In this document: positions 51,969 through 61,818 of the stretch, one piece after another
Layout: each line of letters begins with the position of its first letter
Numbering within the stretch: the stretch's first letter is position 1
DNA from: Micrasema longulum
Taxonomy: Eukaryota; Arthropoda; Insecta; Trichoptera; Brachycentridae
Assembly (NCBI GenBank): GCA_022494885.1
Contig: JAGVSM010000210.1
Coordinates: 124,001 to 188,000 of the forward strand
DNA: 64,000 bases
Direction: 5' to 3'
Program-made: the position numbers and the translations under genes
The notes under the pieces: model-generated
Seen by the model: only the letters and a program-made list of their open reading frames with translations
What the model was told of the DNA's origin: nothing
The model's database searches: none

Positions 51969-52128
51969 TACCGTATTTTTCGGACCATAAGACGTACTTT
52001 TTTACTGTTGAAAATCCAACCAAAAATTGAAGTCTTATCGTCCAAAACATTTTGTTTTTTCTATTGACAGATACATTTTGGAATGCATTTTATGGTCTTA
52101 TCCATATTATCGTTCACAAAATACGGTA
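51969..52128. mobile_element. hAT-like MITE, 160 bp
   Basis: Left end TACCGTATTTTTCGGACCAT and right end CACAAAATACGGTA (TIR TACCGTATTTT). Flanks ATTAAACA (51961) and TTTAAACA (52129) match at 7 of 8 positions, as expected for the 8-bp duplication of hAT elements. GACCATAAGAC is echoed by GGTCTTATCC. No coding. Confidence 0.8.
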
Positions 52129-52303
52129 TTTAAACACTTTATATAAAGAAAAAAAATCGACTAAAAATCTACACTTTACTATGAAGAGAGGCGGGGGAAT
52201 GGTAAGGACAGAAGAAGGAGAAAAGAAAAACTCAAATAATCTCTAAAGAGTCCTTGCTCTCCTTGCCCATTCTCTAAAGGGGATAAGGAAAACGAATACG
52301 TTT

Positions 52304-52555
52304 ACCTCGTTCTGTAGTAGTTGGTGCGTTATCTTACCATTTTTGAAGCCCTGGGCTCGATTCCTAGTATGGTGGACACGGAATATCCATTTTAAAAGAT
52401 ATTTATACAACAACATTTCATTGTTCCTGGACTAGCATCTGAAACGTAAGACTAATCATGTTCCTTCATGTAACAAATGCTAGAAATACGCTGCATTTGA
52501 TTTGCAAATGCAGTGCCCTATGCATCACTGTATGCGGAAAGGGTAATAGTGATAG
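52304..52555 (+). mobile_element. SINE family A, near full length
   Basis: Head CTCGTTCTGTAGTAGTTGGT, B box GGGCTCGATTCCTAG, body CATTGTTCCTGGACTAGCAT, CTGAAACGTAAGACTAATCA, tail GCAGTGCCCTATGCATCACT and GCGGAAAGGGTAATAGTGAT. Diverged. Confidence 0.82.
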
Positions 52556-52639
52556 AGAACTAATATTCTAAGTGATTTATTGTTTAATGTTTTTTCTAAT
52601 TACCAAAATGAAATACCAAAGAGTTTCTTGTTCAATTAC

Positions 52640-52735
52640 TGGTATCCCTAAGTACATTTTTTCTGTTTATCTTTGTAGCCTGCTTAACACAGAAAGTCTA
52701 TTTCTGTTGTTTCTGGCTGCTTTGTCCTTCTAAAT
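52640..52735. repeat. Dispersed repeat O, copy 2
   Basis: Pairs with 18945-19075 (TTACTGGTATCCCTAAG and CTGTTTATCTTTGTAGCCTG). Confidence 0.5.
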
Positions 52736-53689
52736 TATTTTGTTTTTGTATTATATTGTTTTTCGTTCTTCTTAATTGTATTTGAGGCATGATAAACATA
52801 TATTTTGGTAAAATTAATTTGATTGATTTTATAAACAAATATTGCAAGGTATTTGGTACATGTTTAATGAAATTTTGTCGGTAAATTATTAATTTAGATG
52901 AAGTGTTTACTAAACATAAGCGTTAAACAATTTCTAAAGTATGATAAAAAATATATGTTTTTTATTACGTTTACGTCTGAAGACGATAATGTTTTTTTCA
53001 TAATAAAATTTTATGATGTACTTTTGAAAAAATACTGAAATTTCTTTAAAATTATGAATTGAAACATACTTTTAGGAATTCCAATATTTACGCTAGATTT
53101 TCTCGAAATATTTTCTGCGTGAATTTGCACCAAATAAAAGATATTTCGTTTTTAGTGAATCCTTTTATGCTGTCACGATACTGAAAGTTTTTTATTGCAA
53201 ATTCCTAGAGATAACAACTTTTATATTAAATCTTTAGCCTACGAAAAAATATTATAATAGCTATTGGATTATTTGGGGCAAACTGTATTTTCATTTAGTT
53301 AATCCGATGATTTTTACGAAGTAAAGTAATTGATATGGCAAAGGGTATTTTCACAAATCGGAAATATTTTTATATAGATTTTTATGGTTTATAAAAGAAG
53401 AAAAATACAAGCACGTACAAAACGGATCGCAGTTGGCGTCACTTGATTTTGACGTCATACGTCGTGCCCGCCGAGTGCACTTTTAACAAACATTTCATTG
53501 TGCTTCAGCACGTAATACGTGACGTTTGTCCCACAAGGCGCGAATATAAATCTTTTGAACCTTTGTAGAAAATATATTCGATGTCGTCAGAAAAAAAAAA
53601 TCATTACCATCGTATTTTTTTAATATTTTAAATTAATTACAAAAAAAACCCTATTATTCGCCTACTAGGAAGCGACTAAAAATCATTTT
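52736..53689. other. Unassigned AT-rich DNA
   Basis: Around 53400-53560 a less AT-rich piece (GTTGGCGTCACTTGATTTTG, ACGTCATACGTCGTGCCCGC, GCTTCAGCACGTAATACGTG) contains several CGTCA/TGACG words. No element was recognised. Confidence 0.35.
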
Positions 53690-54055
53690 TTTGAGTTTAT
53701 CCAAATGTTTGTAGAGAAGACACTGGAATTTACCCCCTAGAGAGTAATTAAGACTAACAAAATATCAAAATACTATAATTGAACCAACAGGTCCAAGAAG
53801 AAAAAAAATGAAAATTGTTTTTAGGCTTTGCGTAGTAGTGAAATAATTTAATCTGATGATCTCTTAACAACAATAAAGGTTTCAGATTTTATTTCACGAA
53901 AATCAACATATGGAAGAATTTACACAATACTAATGTTTTAACATAGGCAGAATGGTGAATGGTACACCGTGCGTAAAGTGGCCACATAAACCAGCATACG
54001 ATAGTTTATAAGCACTATTTATGCCTCTTGTTCCCCATCTCTGTTGTAACTTGTT
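53690..54055. repeat. Family C repeat with one inverted segment
   Basis: TTTGAGTTTATCCAAATGTT and GAATTTACCCCCTAGAGAG in one orientation, then AACCAACAGGTCCAAGAAG, AAAATTGTTTTTAGGCTTTG, AATAAAGGTTTCAGATTTTA, AGGCAGAATGGTGAATGGTA, GTAAAGTGGCCACATAAACC and CATCTCTGTTGTAACTTGTT in the other. It spans the whole family sequence, with the GAGTTTGTCC block flipped. Confidence 0.8.
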
Positions 54056-54144
54056 GAACCAAAAAAATCATTATTTATATGTCCGCGTAGACCAATTGTT
54101 TATTTTTTCAATAAACTAAGTATGTCGAAAATTCATCTATGTAT

Positions 54145-54494
54145 CCAGGCGGAAAATAATACAGTTATGTGAGCGAAATAGAACCAGAACCCTTATCGAG
54201 TGTTTTCAACTCGATAGCTGCTCTCGGGTAGAAATCCTAAAAATGAAATTGAATGGAGATAAGCCGCCTCATCGTGACGCGGTTGGTGCATTTGTCTACC
54301 ATTCTTGAGGTTCTGGATTCGACTCCTGGCAGGGTAGAAAAAAAATATTTATTTTAAACGTTGTTTAAACTGCAATGTTTAATTGCTCCTGGATCGTCCC
54401 CTGAAGCGTAAAACTAATCTCCTCATCTATGTGACATATGATCTATGCGGTGCTCTACGCACCACTGGGTTTGGAAGAGGTATGATCATGATGA
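54145..54494 (+). mobile_element. Composite SINE (module D plus SINE A), complete
   Basis: D part: GCGGAAAATAATACAGTTAT, GAACCAGAACCCTTATCGAG, TTTTCAACTCGATAGCTGCT and CGGGTAGAAATCCTAAAAAT. tRNA-like head at 54263-54336 (GCCGCCTCATCGTGACGCGG, B box GGATTCGACTCC). A body and tail: GATCGTCCCCTGAAGCGTAA, GCGGTGCTCTACGCACCACT, GAAGAGGTATGATCATGATG. The tRNA-like head is internal, about 120 bp from the element start. Confidence 0.78.
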
Positions 54495-55273
54495 TTTTTT
54501 CAGATACAAAATTATTTATTTATTGAGATTCTATAGAATGATTTCGCCTGCCGTCTTCATTGACAAATTGCTTTTTTTCCAATATATTATATTAAGTATG
54601 TGTCTCTAAATATAACAAATAATAACTTACAATAAATACGAAATATTATGTTTTATTGAATTAATAAAGTGACATTATCCTTCATTGAGACATCCGAAAA
54701 CCTTCCCTTACAAAATATGATACTAAGCTTAAAATGTTACACGAATTATTAAAGATATCAAATATTCAATACAAATTCAGTTTCTACTTCGGCAGTGACA
54801 TTTACAAATAATATTATACATTTTTATGACGCTGATATATTATGTTAAAATATGTTTACGTGGGCAGAACTTTTGAAGGGAGAATATTATATTTCGATGC
54901 GCGGTCTGACTTTTCTCCTTACAAACGTATTTTCTCCCTAGATTACGTATTTTCGCACTAGAGCGATGATTTTTAATACACTGTAGATATTAGGGGCGAA
55001 CCGTGTATAGAAGCGATTATGCGCAGCTTACCTTTATATTTGACTAACTATATAAATGTTTTATTGTAACTGTATTTACAGAAAAACCAATAAATAATTA
55101 ACATTTATTTTAAATCATTTCCACCGTTTGTATTTTTATCCTAATATAGTTATGAATTTTAATAAAGCGCGCCCAGCGCCTGCGGTGAGCCAAGAAACTA
55201 GCCGATTATTCCAGGTTATTTTTTCATACAAATAAGTATACTTTATTTTAAATGTATTAACCCCAGTACGGGT
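54495..55273. other. Unassigned AT-rich DNA
   Basis: No gene or repeat seen. GGCGAACCGTGTATAGAAGC near 54993 is part of a short GC-richer patch. Confidence 0.35.
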
Positions 55274-55735
55274 GTATTAATTTATTTATATATACGCCCA
55301 ATGGGCATTTTTATGGACACATTTATACATAGAAAATTATTATAACAACATTAGAAAGACTCAATGGTTTATAGTAGACTTTGTGGAAGTGGGAGCGGGA
55401 GAGAGGTGTTTATAATTGAATTTGATTCAGTGATCGTTTGAAAGACGACAACTTGTTATCAAAGAAATCAAGACTGGTATGTTTGTTGGCCGACCAAAGA
55501 ATTCTGGGCATAGGGGAATGAAAACTATGGTTAGTTCGATGTTTATCGGTATGAAAGAGTAAGTTTTGTCTGAGGTTTCTAGTTGGGATATTTAATTTTA
55601 TTAAGCTTAGTAGTTCAGGCGCATCAAAGAGTGAGTTGAGAATTTTAAATAGGACTATAAGGTCGGATTTATTTCGACGGTCTCGAAGAGAAGATATATT
55701 CAAAGTAGTTTCTTAATGTTACATTTTTTCAAGAA
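55274..55735 (-). pseudogene. Non-LTR retrotransposon RT C-terminus with tail T1
   Basis: The minus frame 55703-55410 (97 codons, intact to its stop) reads NISSLRDRRNKSDLIVLFKI, LNSLFDAPELLSLIKLNIPT, RNLRQNLLFHTDKHRTNHSF and SLDFFDNKLSSFKRSLN: the standard L..RR...D.I.LFKIL....D.PELLS.I...IP.R..R......H..RTN...NSP..R....N......DFF...L..FK..L end. The 3' UTR ends TAAAAATGCCCATTGGGCGT plus an A/T-rich tail at 55274. 5' truncated near 55735. Confidence 0.9.
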
Positions 55736-56598
55736 AGAAAAAAGTTCTGCATCTGCGATGATTATCCCTGTCAAGAAAGGGTAAATGAAATCGATTTGTT
55801 AAATGTGTAGTTGAATTCCTCACCCAGAGATGGCGGGCATCGTTTTCGCACGGTCGGTATCACCGCGCCCGAAGGAAATCCGCGTTGTTGCAAAAATGTC
55901 AAAGGCCGACTTGATCATTTTGGCTTGTTCCTATGACTTGTTCCTCAAAATTTTCATCGCGCATTGTACTTATCAAAACCATACAAATCACCACATTTAA
56001 GTGCTTAACAAAAAAACGGATCGAAGTAAATGCCATTGGATATTCAAAGGTCGGTTTTATTTATCCTTTTTTGATGGGTGATGATTTTTCGTATGTTGAA
56101 CTGCTGGCAATAAATATTGTACGGCATTTTCTATTGAATATAAAGAAATTAGGGCATCGCTTAAAATGAGTGTATAAACTTGAAGTAATAGTACTTCAAT
56201 AGTTACGCGTACCGGAATTTATTATCCAGTGTTTTAACATTATATATTTGGAAGAAATGCTTGTGGAATTAAAAACGGTATCTCATTATTATCTTTTTGG
56301 AAGCGATATTATTTACCAACGAAATGGTAAATTGATATTTAACCCTTGAATGTACGTTTTGTATTTATTTGAATACAAACATTATTAATTAATTTTATAA
56401 AAGCATATTGTCAAAATATTGTGGAAATGTCTATTTAAGATATTTTTTTTTCTGCATAAATTTTTGTCGTTCAAATAAATTTTACGTTTTTTTTTTCAAT
56501 TTCAGTAATGCAGAACAGCGTATATTTGGTATTTTAGTAACATATTTTAATTAATTACCGCTTTTCGGTGGGACTCAATTTTACAATTTACTATCTAA
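55736..56598. other. Unassigned
   Basis: 55800-56170 is less AT-rich (GATGGCGGGCATCGTTTTCG, ATCACCGCGCCCGAAGGAAA). The plus frame 55933-56169 (78 codons) has no recognised domain. Confidence 0.35.
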
Positions 56599-56602
56599 TT
56601 AA

Positions 56603-56922
56603 GGTGATTCTAAACAAAAATATTAAACTAATTATTTATACATGGCGCTTTTATATTTTTCTGTTAAAAAATAATATTTTTACGTTTATATAACGTCAAA
56701 GAATTAGATAAGTTATTTTTTTGTCTTATACACCATTTTGTGAAACGGACCTAAATGTTATGGTTATGGTATTTGTTACAATTAATATAGTGTTAAGTTT
56801 CCGCAAATCAAGTTTTGTAAAATTTCCATTGAAAATAAACGTAAAAATAGCATTTTCAATAAAAAAAATTATAAAAGCGCCATCCGTGAATAATTAGTTT
56901 CATATTTTCGTTGAGAATCACC
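56603..56922. mobile_element. MITE with about 53-bp terminal inverted repeats and TTAA flanks
   Basis: Left GGTGATTCTAAACAAAAATA, TTAAACTAATTATTTATACA, TGGCGCTTTTATA mirrors the right end TATAAAAGCGCCATCCGTGA, ATAATTAGTTTCATATTTTC, GTTGAGAATCACC with about nine mismatches. TTAA borders both sides (56599-56602 and 56923-56926), the target of piggyBac-type transposases. 320 bp, noncoding. Confidence 0.9.
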
Positions 56923-57111
56923 TTAATGGAATGAATAGATAATAATAATCCTCTCTTCGTCGTATAGGGTAAACATTTAGTCAATTTAAATTACTAATAT
57001 ACACTTTATGATATAAAAAAATGGGAATTCGGCAAAAAAACGCAAAATTTAATCATCAATAAAAACAGTATTATCCCTTTTAAAATATTCGCTATTTGCA
57101 ACGTTGCGTTG

Positions 57112-57191
57112 ATGCCTATGAAAAGTTCATAGACAATTGGATTAAACGTTGCAACGTTTAATCCAATTGTCTATGCACTTTTTATAGGCAT
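57112..57191. repeat. 80-bp palindrome (inner 48 bp perfect, no spacer)
   Basis: Arms 57128-57151 and 57152-57175 are perfect reverse complements meeting at TTG|CAA (CATAGACAATTGGATTAAAC ...). Pairing continues to 57112 and 57191 with two mismatches (ATGCCTAT ... ATAGGCAT). It lies 40 bp beyond the stop codon of a mariner relic, so each arm may be that element's terminal inverted repeat joined head to head. A matching right end is not seen. Confidence 0.95.
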
Positions 57192-57230
57192 GCAAAGGTA
57201 TGGCCTTTAGCTCTCGCAGCGAATCCTCTT

Positions 57231-57783
57231 TTATGACATCAGTCGTCTCAAATCAAAACGCGTTCCTCTTAGTAGCAAAATAAGTCTCGGGAAAATAAAA
57301 AAGTCAGGCGGGGCCTGGCTGATGAGATTAGTCGAATTTTCGGCCAAAAACTCCGACACAATCACCGCTGTATGAGATGGCGTTTCATCGTGGTGTAAAA
57401 TCCACAAAATTGTCCTTCCACATTCTCTCAGTGTTTTTGGAACGAGGGGGGCAGTGACGTGTTTCTTACCCGAAACATCACAATGATGAGATGTTCAATA
57501 ACACAGCAAGCTTTCTGATTGGAACACATCGATTTTTCAACACGATTGGCTTTGCCGATTTGATATTTTCTTCGGTTCTTGACGTTGCTGGGCGTCCAGT
57601 ATGTTTATCACCATCTAAGCATTCACGAATATATTCAAACCTCTTATACTATTCGTATGGGCGTGTTTTCGACGTACACGATTCTCTAAAGTCTTTATTC
57701 AACATTCCCAATGATTCGGCAAACGAAATTTCATAAGCAACGCAAAGTTTGAGGCACGTTCGTTGTGCCAATCTTTTATCCAT
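57231..57783 (-). pseudogene. mariner/SETMAR-type transposase, internally deleted
   Basis: The minus strand starts with ATG at 57783: MDKRLAQRTCLKLCVAYEIS, then ESLGMLNKDFRES and SKTRPYE, a stop replacing Trp, YKRFEYIRECLDGDKHTGRP, TSRTEENIKSAKPIVLKN and RKLAVLLNISSL (the two helix-turn-helix units and linker with GRP). The first part of the catalytic domain is then missing. The C-terminal part follows in another frame: LHHDETPSHTAVIVSEFLAE, NSTNLISQAPPDFFIFPRLI and RGTRF to a stop at 57231. The HHD.....HTA motif (second catalytic Asp) is present. The usual SPDLAPCDFF is shortened so that the third Asp region is PPDFF. About 550 bp against roughly 1,040 for an intact gene. Confidence 0.9.
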
Positions 57784-57980
57784 AGTAAAAATCGCCACAC
57801 AGCAATTTTTCGACTCTCTCAAACATATGCTGACAGAATACTGAGCATCAGATCGCCGTCAAACTTTGACAGATTATCGAAAACAGTAATGTCAACGTGA
57901 TTTACATTAGAATACTGATGGGTTCAGCGCGGGCACTTCAAATTAGAAATTCCCGTTCATTTTTGATCATATGGTACATA

Positions 57981-58220
57981 TCATCATCATTATTCCCTTT
58001 CCGTAACTAATGGTGCATAGGGAACTGCATTAGTATACCAATCGCAACGTATCTTGATCTTTTTTTTTACAAGAAGATTGATGATCAGTTTTATGCTTTT
58101 GATACCAGTCCAGGGAATATGAAATATTCTGGTGTTAAAACACCTTTTCAAATAAATATTTCATGTCAGCCATGTCGGGAATCGAACCCGAGACCTCTCG
58201 CAAGGTAGGCAAACGCACTC
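57981..58220 (-). mobile_element. SINE family A, head-truncated
   Basis: TCATCATCATTATTCCCTTT, TAATGGTGCATAGGGAACTG, CCAATCGCAACGTATCTTGA, TACCAGTCCAGGGAATATGA, CATGTCGGGAATCGAACCCG, AGACCTCTCGCAAGGTAGGC and AAACGCACTC. The first third of the tRNA-like head is absent. Confidence 0.88.
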
Positions 58221-58311
58221 TATAAGTGTATATGTTTACTAACTGAGATGAATATGTTCTCATCATCACTTTGGCTGCATCATCTGCATGGCATGTGATG
58301 TTAATAACCTT

Positions 58312-58430
58312 TATTTTTATTTTTTTTTATTATATTGAAAACATACTATACATAATTATATACAATATTCCCAAGGAGTTTTTTAAAAAAAAAAACTCAT
58401 TTAGGGACATACAGATAATAATTTACCTTA
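58312..58430 (-). mobile_element. Probable retroelement 3' end (family N), copy 2
   Basis: Nearly identical to 23200-23320: TATATTGAAAACATACTATA, CATAATTATATACAATATTC, CCAAGGAGTTTTTTAAAAAA and AACTCATTTAGGGACATACA. High identity implies recent copies or an active source. Confidence 0.7.
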
Positions 58431-58894
58431 ACTCCCTTAGTAGATTTACTACTTTTTTTTTATTCTTAAAAGCGTTTTTTTTATATATTTATTCTGCTTG
58501 TGTAAGAAAAAGATTTTGGCGTTTATATTTTCGTGCTATATTTAGTTATAAAGGTGCTAAACTTGCTTTGTTGTTCTCAATATGTGTTATTTTTTTAATG
58601 TTAATATTATTTATGTCCCAAATTGAGTTGTTGTAACTTCTGGAAATGTAATTCAACGTATTGTACTTGTAAAATACGTTGTGTTATATGATTTATAAAT
58701 AAAAATAAAAACTTAAATATATGTATACATTTATAGATGGACATATATACCAATGATTTGTTTTATAATGAAGATATTTTAATATAATATAAAATAATAA
58801 ATAAATGAATAATAAATACATAATATATATACCTACAATCTACAATATGTTCACGTACCACTGCTTTTCTCAAATTGAAAAGTTTGGATAGGCA
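58431..58894. other. AT-rich, possibly upstream 3' UTR of family N
   Basis: The plus frame 58271-58636 (121 codons) is dominated by F/I/L/Y codons and contains the family N repeat in antisense, so it is not a gene. GTTGTTGTAACTTCTGGAAA is shared with the 8.7 kb region. Confidence 0.4.
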
Positions 58895-58945
58895 AGAATA
58901 AATTGCCTTAAAGCGCCTGCCCTTACGCGTGTGTAAGTACACTTT
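58895..58945 (+). mobile_element. Non-LTR 3' end (tail family G)
   Basis: TAAATTGCCTTAAAGCGCCT, GCCCTTACGCGTGTGTAAGT: the family G terminal block in plus orientation, diverged. Confidence 0.5.
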
Positions 58946-59108
58946 ATATGTTTATTAAGTGTTTGACTAAATAATAATTTATTATAATAGTTATAATTGA
59001 TTATAGTTGTATCACAACTCAACACGAGGGTCTTGGCCTAATAGAGCTACGGATACGTTATTTTTTTTGTAAAAAAAAAACAGTTTTTTTTTAACTGGAC
59101 TTTAAAAG

Positions 59109-59646
59109 TTTTTGCACCACAACAGGCTTTGAGGCCCAATTACAGAGGTAAATAACGACACAGTACACCCAGGGAAATCACATTTAAGTTTTGTTAAAAT
59201 TAACAAATTACAGCAGGGATGGAAAACATTTTAGAGAATGAAATGTGGAAGTCTACGTATTAACAGGGTTTATGACCTGTCATTGGCTGGTTTAAATGGT
59301 CACTTTACACACTTTGTAACATTAACCGTTTTGCCTATGTTTGAACATCCATATTTCTTCAATTCTTCTATCTGTTAATATTAATGAAGTTAAAGAGAAA
59401 CCTTTATTGTTGCGAAAATATATATCTGAATTAATCATTTCACATACTAGGCAACGCGCAACGCCTGGAATCAATTTTCCAATTTCGAAACTTCTTCTCG
59501 GACCAGTTGGTTTGATAACAATATTCTGAGTTTGTCCAAATGTTTGTAGATTTCAGACAGACTGGATTTCACCCCCGGCGGAAATCGAACCCAGAACCTT
59601 CCGTGTGTGAGTTAAGTGTATTAACTGCTACACCACGGAGGCCGCC
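59109..59646 (-). mobile_element. SINE family B split by a family C repeat
   Basis: The 3' part (59109-59190: TTTTTGCACCACAACAGGCT, TTGAGGCCCAATTACAGAGG, AAATCACATTTAAG) and the head (59580-59646: GGAAATCGAACCCAGAACCT, TCCGTGTGTGAGTTAAGTGT, TACACCACGGAGGCCGCC) form one minus-strand SINE B once 59193-59578 is removed. About 10 bp around the SINE insertion point is missing. Confidence 0.88.
59193..59578 (-). repeat. Family C repeat, inserted in SINE B
   Basis: Runs AAATTACAGCAGGGATGGAA, AGAATGAAATGTGGAAGTCT, TCATTGGCTGGTTTAAATGG, TTTGTAACATTAACCGTTTT, GAGAAACCTTTATTGTTGCG, GCAACGCCTGGAATCAATTT, CTCGGACCAGTTGGTTTGAT, AACAATATTCTGAGTTTGTC and GACTGGATTTCACCCCC. At 386 bp it matches the 382-bp unit length inferred at 40579. 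This insertion fixes the two ends of a mobile copy, at TTACAGCAGGG and TTTCACCCCC. Confidence 0.88.
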
Positions 59647-60912
59647 GTACGTTTAAGTACGTTTTCAACATTTTAAAAGCTGCCAACTGGTGTAATATAT
59701 AAATATCATAAATAAAAATTAAAGACATACTAGGACCCCGATTACAATGAGAAATTAAAAGAGTTATCTTTGACTGTCTATAAAAAAATCGGTATTTGTG
59801 TACGAAGATGAGCATGTTTGGATCAACATTTCAAATATCTTCATCAGTAACCTATAATTAAACATGTTGAAAAGGAAAAAATGTATGCACATTCTACTTT
59901 TCATATAGAAAACTTAATTTTATATACCAAGCAAAATTCAATTTTCAGGTACATCATTTTTTTTTTCTTCTAAAGTTGTTTAATTACAGGTAACCGATGA
60001 AGATACTTTAGATTTTCATACAAATATACAAATTCTCGTGCATAAACATCGATTTTGTGTGTATCCAGTGTATTTCCTACTACAAAAAATCAAAATGAGA
60101 AGTACAAATATAACACAATATTATTTTTATAAACATTATGTATCTATTCCCTTTTATGTTTTTATGTCATATTAATATCCCATACATATGATAATATTTT
60201 TTAAATAATTAAATATATTTTTACTTATTTCAAAACTAAGATAAAGTTAATGAGATCCTTGAGCCTCGTGTGATAGCGCCAATTTCGTAATATTAGGTCA
60301 AATATAATCTCAAATCTCCTCTTTGTGAGTCAATAAACTGCTCTTTTAAATTTGAACTGATACTTTCAACGTGTGATAAAAAAGGGTTACCAGCCTCGGA
60401 CGGTACAAAACTTTCACTCGTGTGATATTTTAAACTTTTTTGAATGGGCCTATATTTTATATGATGAACATGATATTGAACTTATTTTTCTATTTTGACA
60501 CAATGCCCACTCGATCTTCTGCAGCGCCCCTTAATTGCTAAAAATTTAAAAACGCCCTGTCAGAACTTCAAAACGCCCACAAAGATGCGCTGGCGCCCCG
60601 ATTAAGAATCACTGAACTTACATTGAAATCAAAAATATTTTTTTACGATATATGAGTGTGTTTGCAGTTTAGCGGGAATTTTAGTTTATATATATATATG
60701 TATAAATGTACTTAAATGTAAAAAATGATCAATAAAATGTATGTATACTGTAACGAGTTACACAAAAATAAATACGAACTAAGAAAATATTTATATCTCT
60801 TTCTTACACGAGCATGCGTATCATGATATGCTATATCTTTTAATAATGTTTGTGTACGTCCAAATGTTTTAATATGTTTTGAAATGTTTTGAATATTACA
60901 CAAAATATAAAT
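59647..60912. other. Unassigned AT-rich DNA
   Basis: Nothing recognised. TTTATATATATATATGTATA at 60690 is a simple repeat. Confidence 0.35.
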
Positions 60913-60984
60913 TGGCCACTAAAACCAGCCATTGACAAATCATAAGCCATGAAAATGCCTGGATGAACATCTATGCTGGCGAGC

Positions 60985-61620
60985 TCATACTAACGAATTA
61001 AGCGGCAAAATATTTTTCAGTCTACACTCACTTAGAAGGTTGCAAAAATTCTTACCCATTAATACTAAATGCACTCCGGTACAAGCATTATTACTACCCA
61101 TTCTACGTTACGCTGATGTTTCCATGACTGATTTAAGTTGTGAGAAACTCGATAAACTTGAACGACTTCAGAATACATGCATATGGTATATTTTTTGTCT
61201 TAGGAAATATGACCACATTTCTGATTATCGTAGGCAACTGAAATGACTCAAAATTAGACAGCGGAGAAACTATCACTCCCTCTCATGTCTGTTCAATGTA
61301 CTTCATAGTCCTAACGCTCCTTATATACCTGGGTGAAAAATTTCAACGCTTATCAGTTCATGGTTTACCTCTTCGTTCTAATTCGCAAAGCACTCTCTTA
61401 ATACCCACCAACAATTCTTTTTAATTTTCTAACGCACGTAGTGTCCGTGCCGCTCGACTGTGGAATCATCTCCCATCCACCATCAAAGATGTAACTACAG
61501 TATCTCTGTTTAAATCACGTCTGAAGAAACATCTCCTTTCTCTTCCTCAATCTCTCCTTCTTTCCTCTTTCCTCTTTCCTCTTTCCTCTTTCCTCTTTTT
61601 TCCTTGTTCCCATCGAGTAA
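60985..61620 (+). pseudogene. CR1/jockey-like non-LTR retrotransposon relic
   Basis: Plus strand: TNELSGKIFFSLHSLRRLQK, FLPINTKCTPVQALLLPILR, YADVSMTDLSCEKLDKLERL and QNTCIWYIFCLRKYDHISDY through to RRQLK, stop at 61244, then LKIRQRRNYHSLSCLFNVLH and, in another frame, SNARSVRAARLWNHLPSTIK, TTVSLFKSRLKKHLLSLPQS. This is a continuous ORF2 C-terminal domain with SVRAARLWN.LP..I....S...FK..L. Two frameshifts, two stops. It ends in (TTCCTCT)n and an AT-rich tail, inside family C. Confidence 0.92.
61559..61600. repeat. 7-bp microsatellite (CTTTCCT)n
   Basis: About six tandem CTTTCCT/TTCCTCT units in the C-terminal coding end of the preceding retrotransposon relic. Confidence 0.95.
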
Positions 61621-61818
61621 TGGTATTTGTTTTAAGGTAATTTATACAAAAATACATTTATTTCTATTTTTAAAAATCTTTAGCTTTATTTTCTATTGAA
61701 TTTGTTTTTAATTTGAATTATAAAAATAAATCTTTTATTATATTGGCTGATAGGAAAAAATAGACTTCCATATTCCCTTCACAAAACTGTTCTCCCTCTC
61801 TGTTGCAACAAATTTAGT

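Larger units (their letters stand above)
60913..61818 (+). repeat. Family C repeat fragment split by a non-LTR element
   Basis: 60913-60965 (GGCCACTAAAACCAGCCATT, GACAAATCATAAGCCATGAA, AATGCCTGGA) continues at 61765-61818 (GACTTCCATATTCCCTTCAC, AAACTGTTCTCCCTCTCTGT, TGCAACAAATTTAG). Together they follow family C order with only about four bases duplicated. Confidence 0.85.

Noticed and set aside
58271..58636. 121-codon plus-strand frame with hydrophobic composition
   Set aside because: It runs antisense through the family N repeat and consists mainly of F/I/L/Y codons from T-rich DNA.
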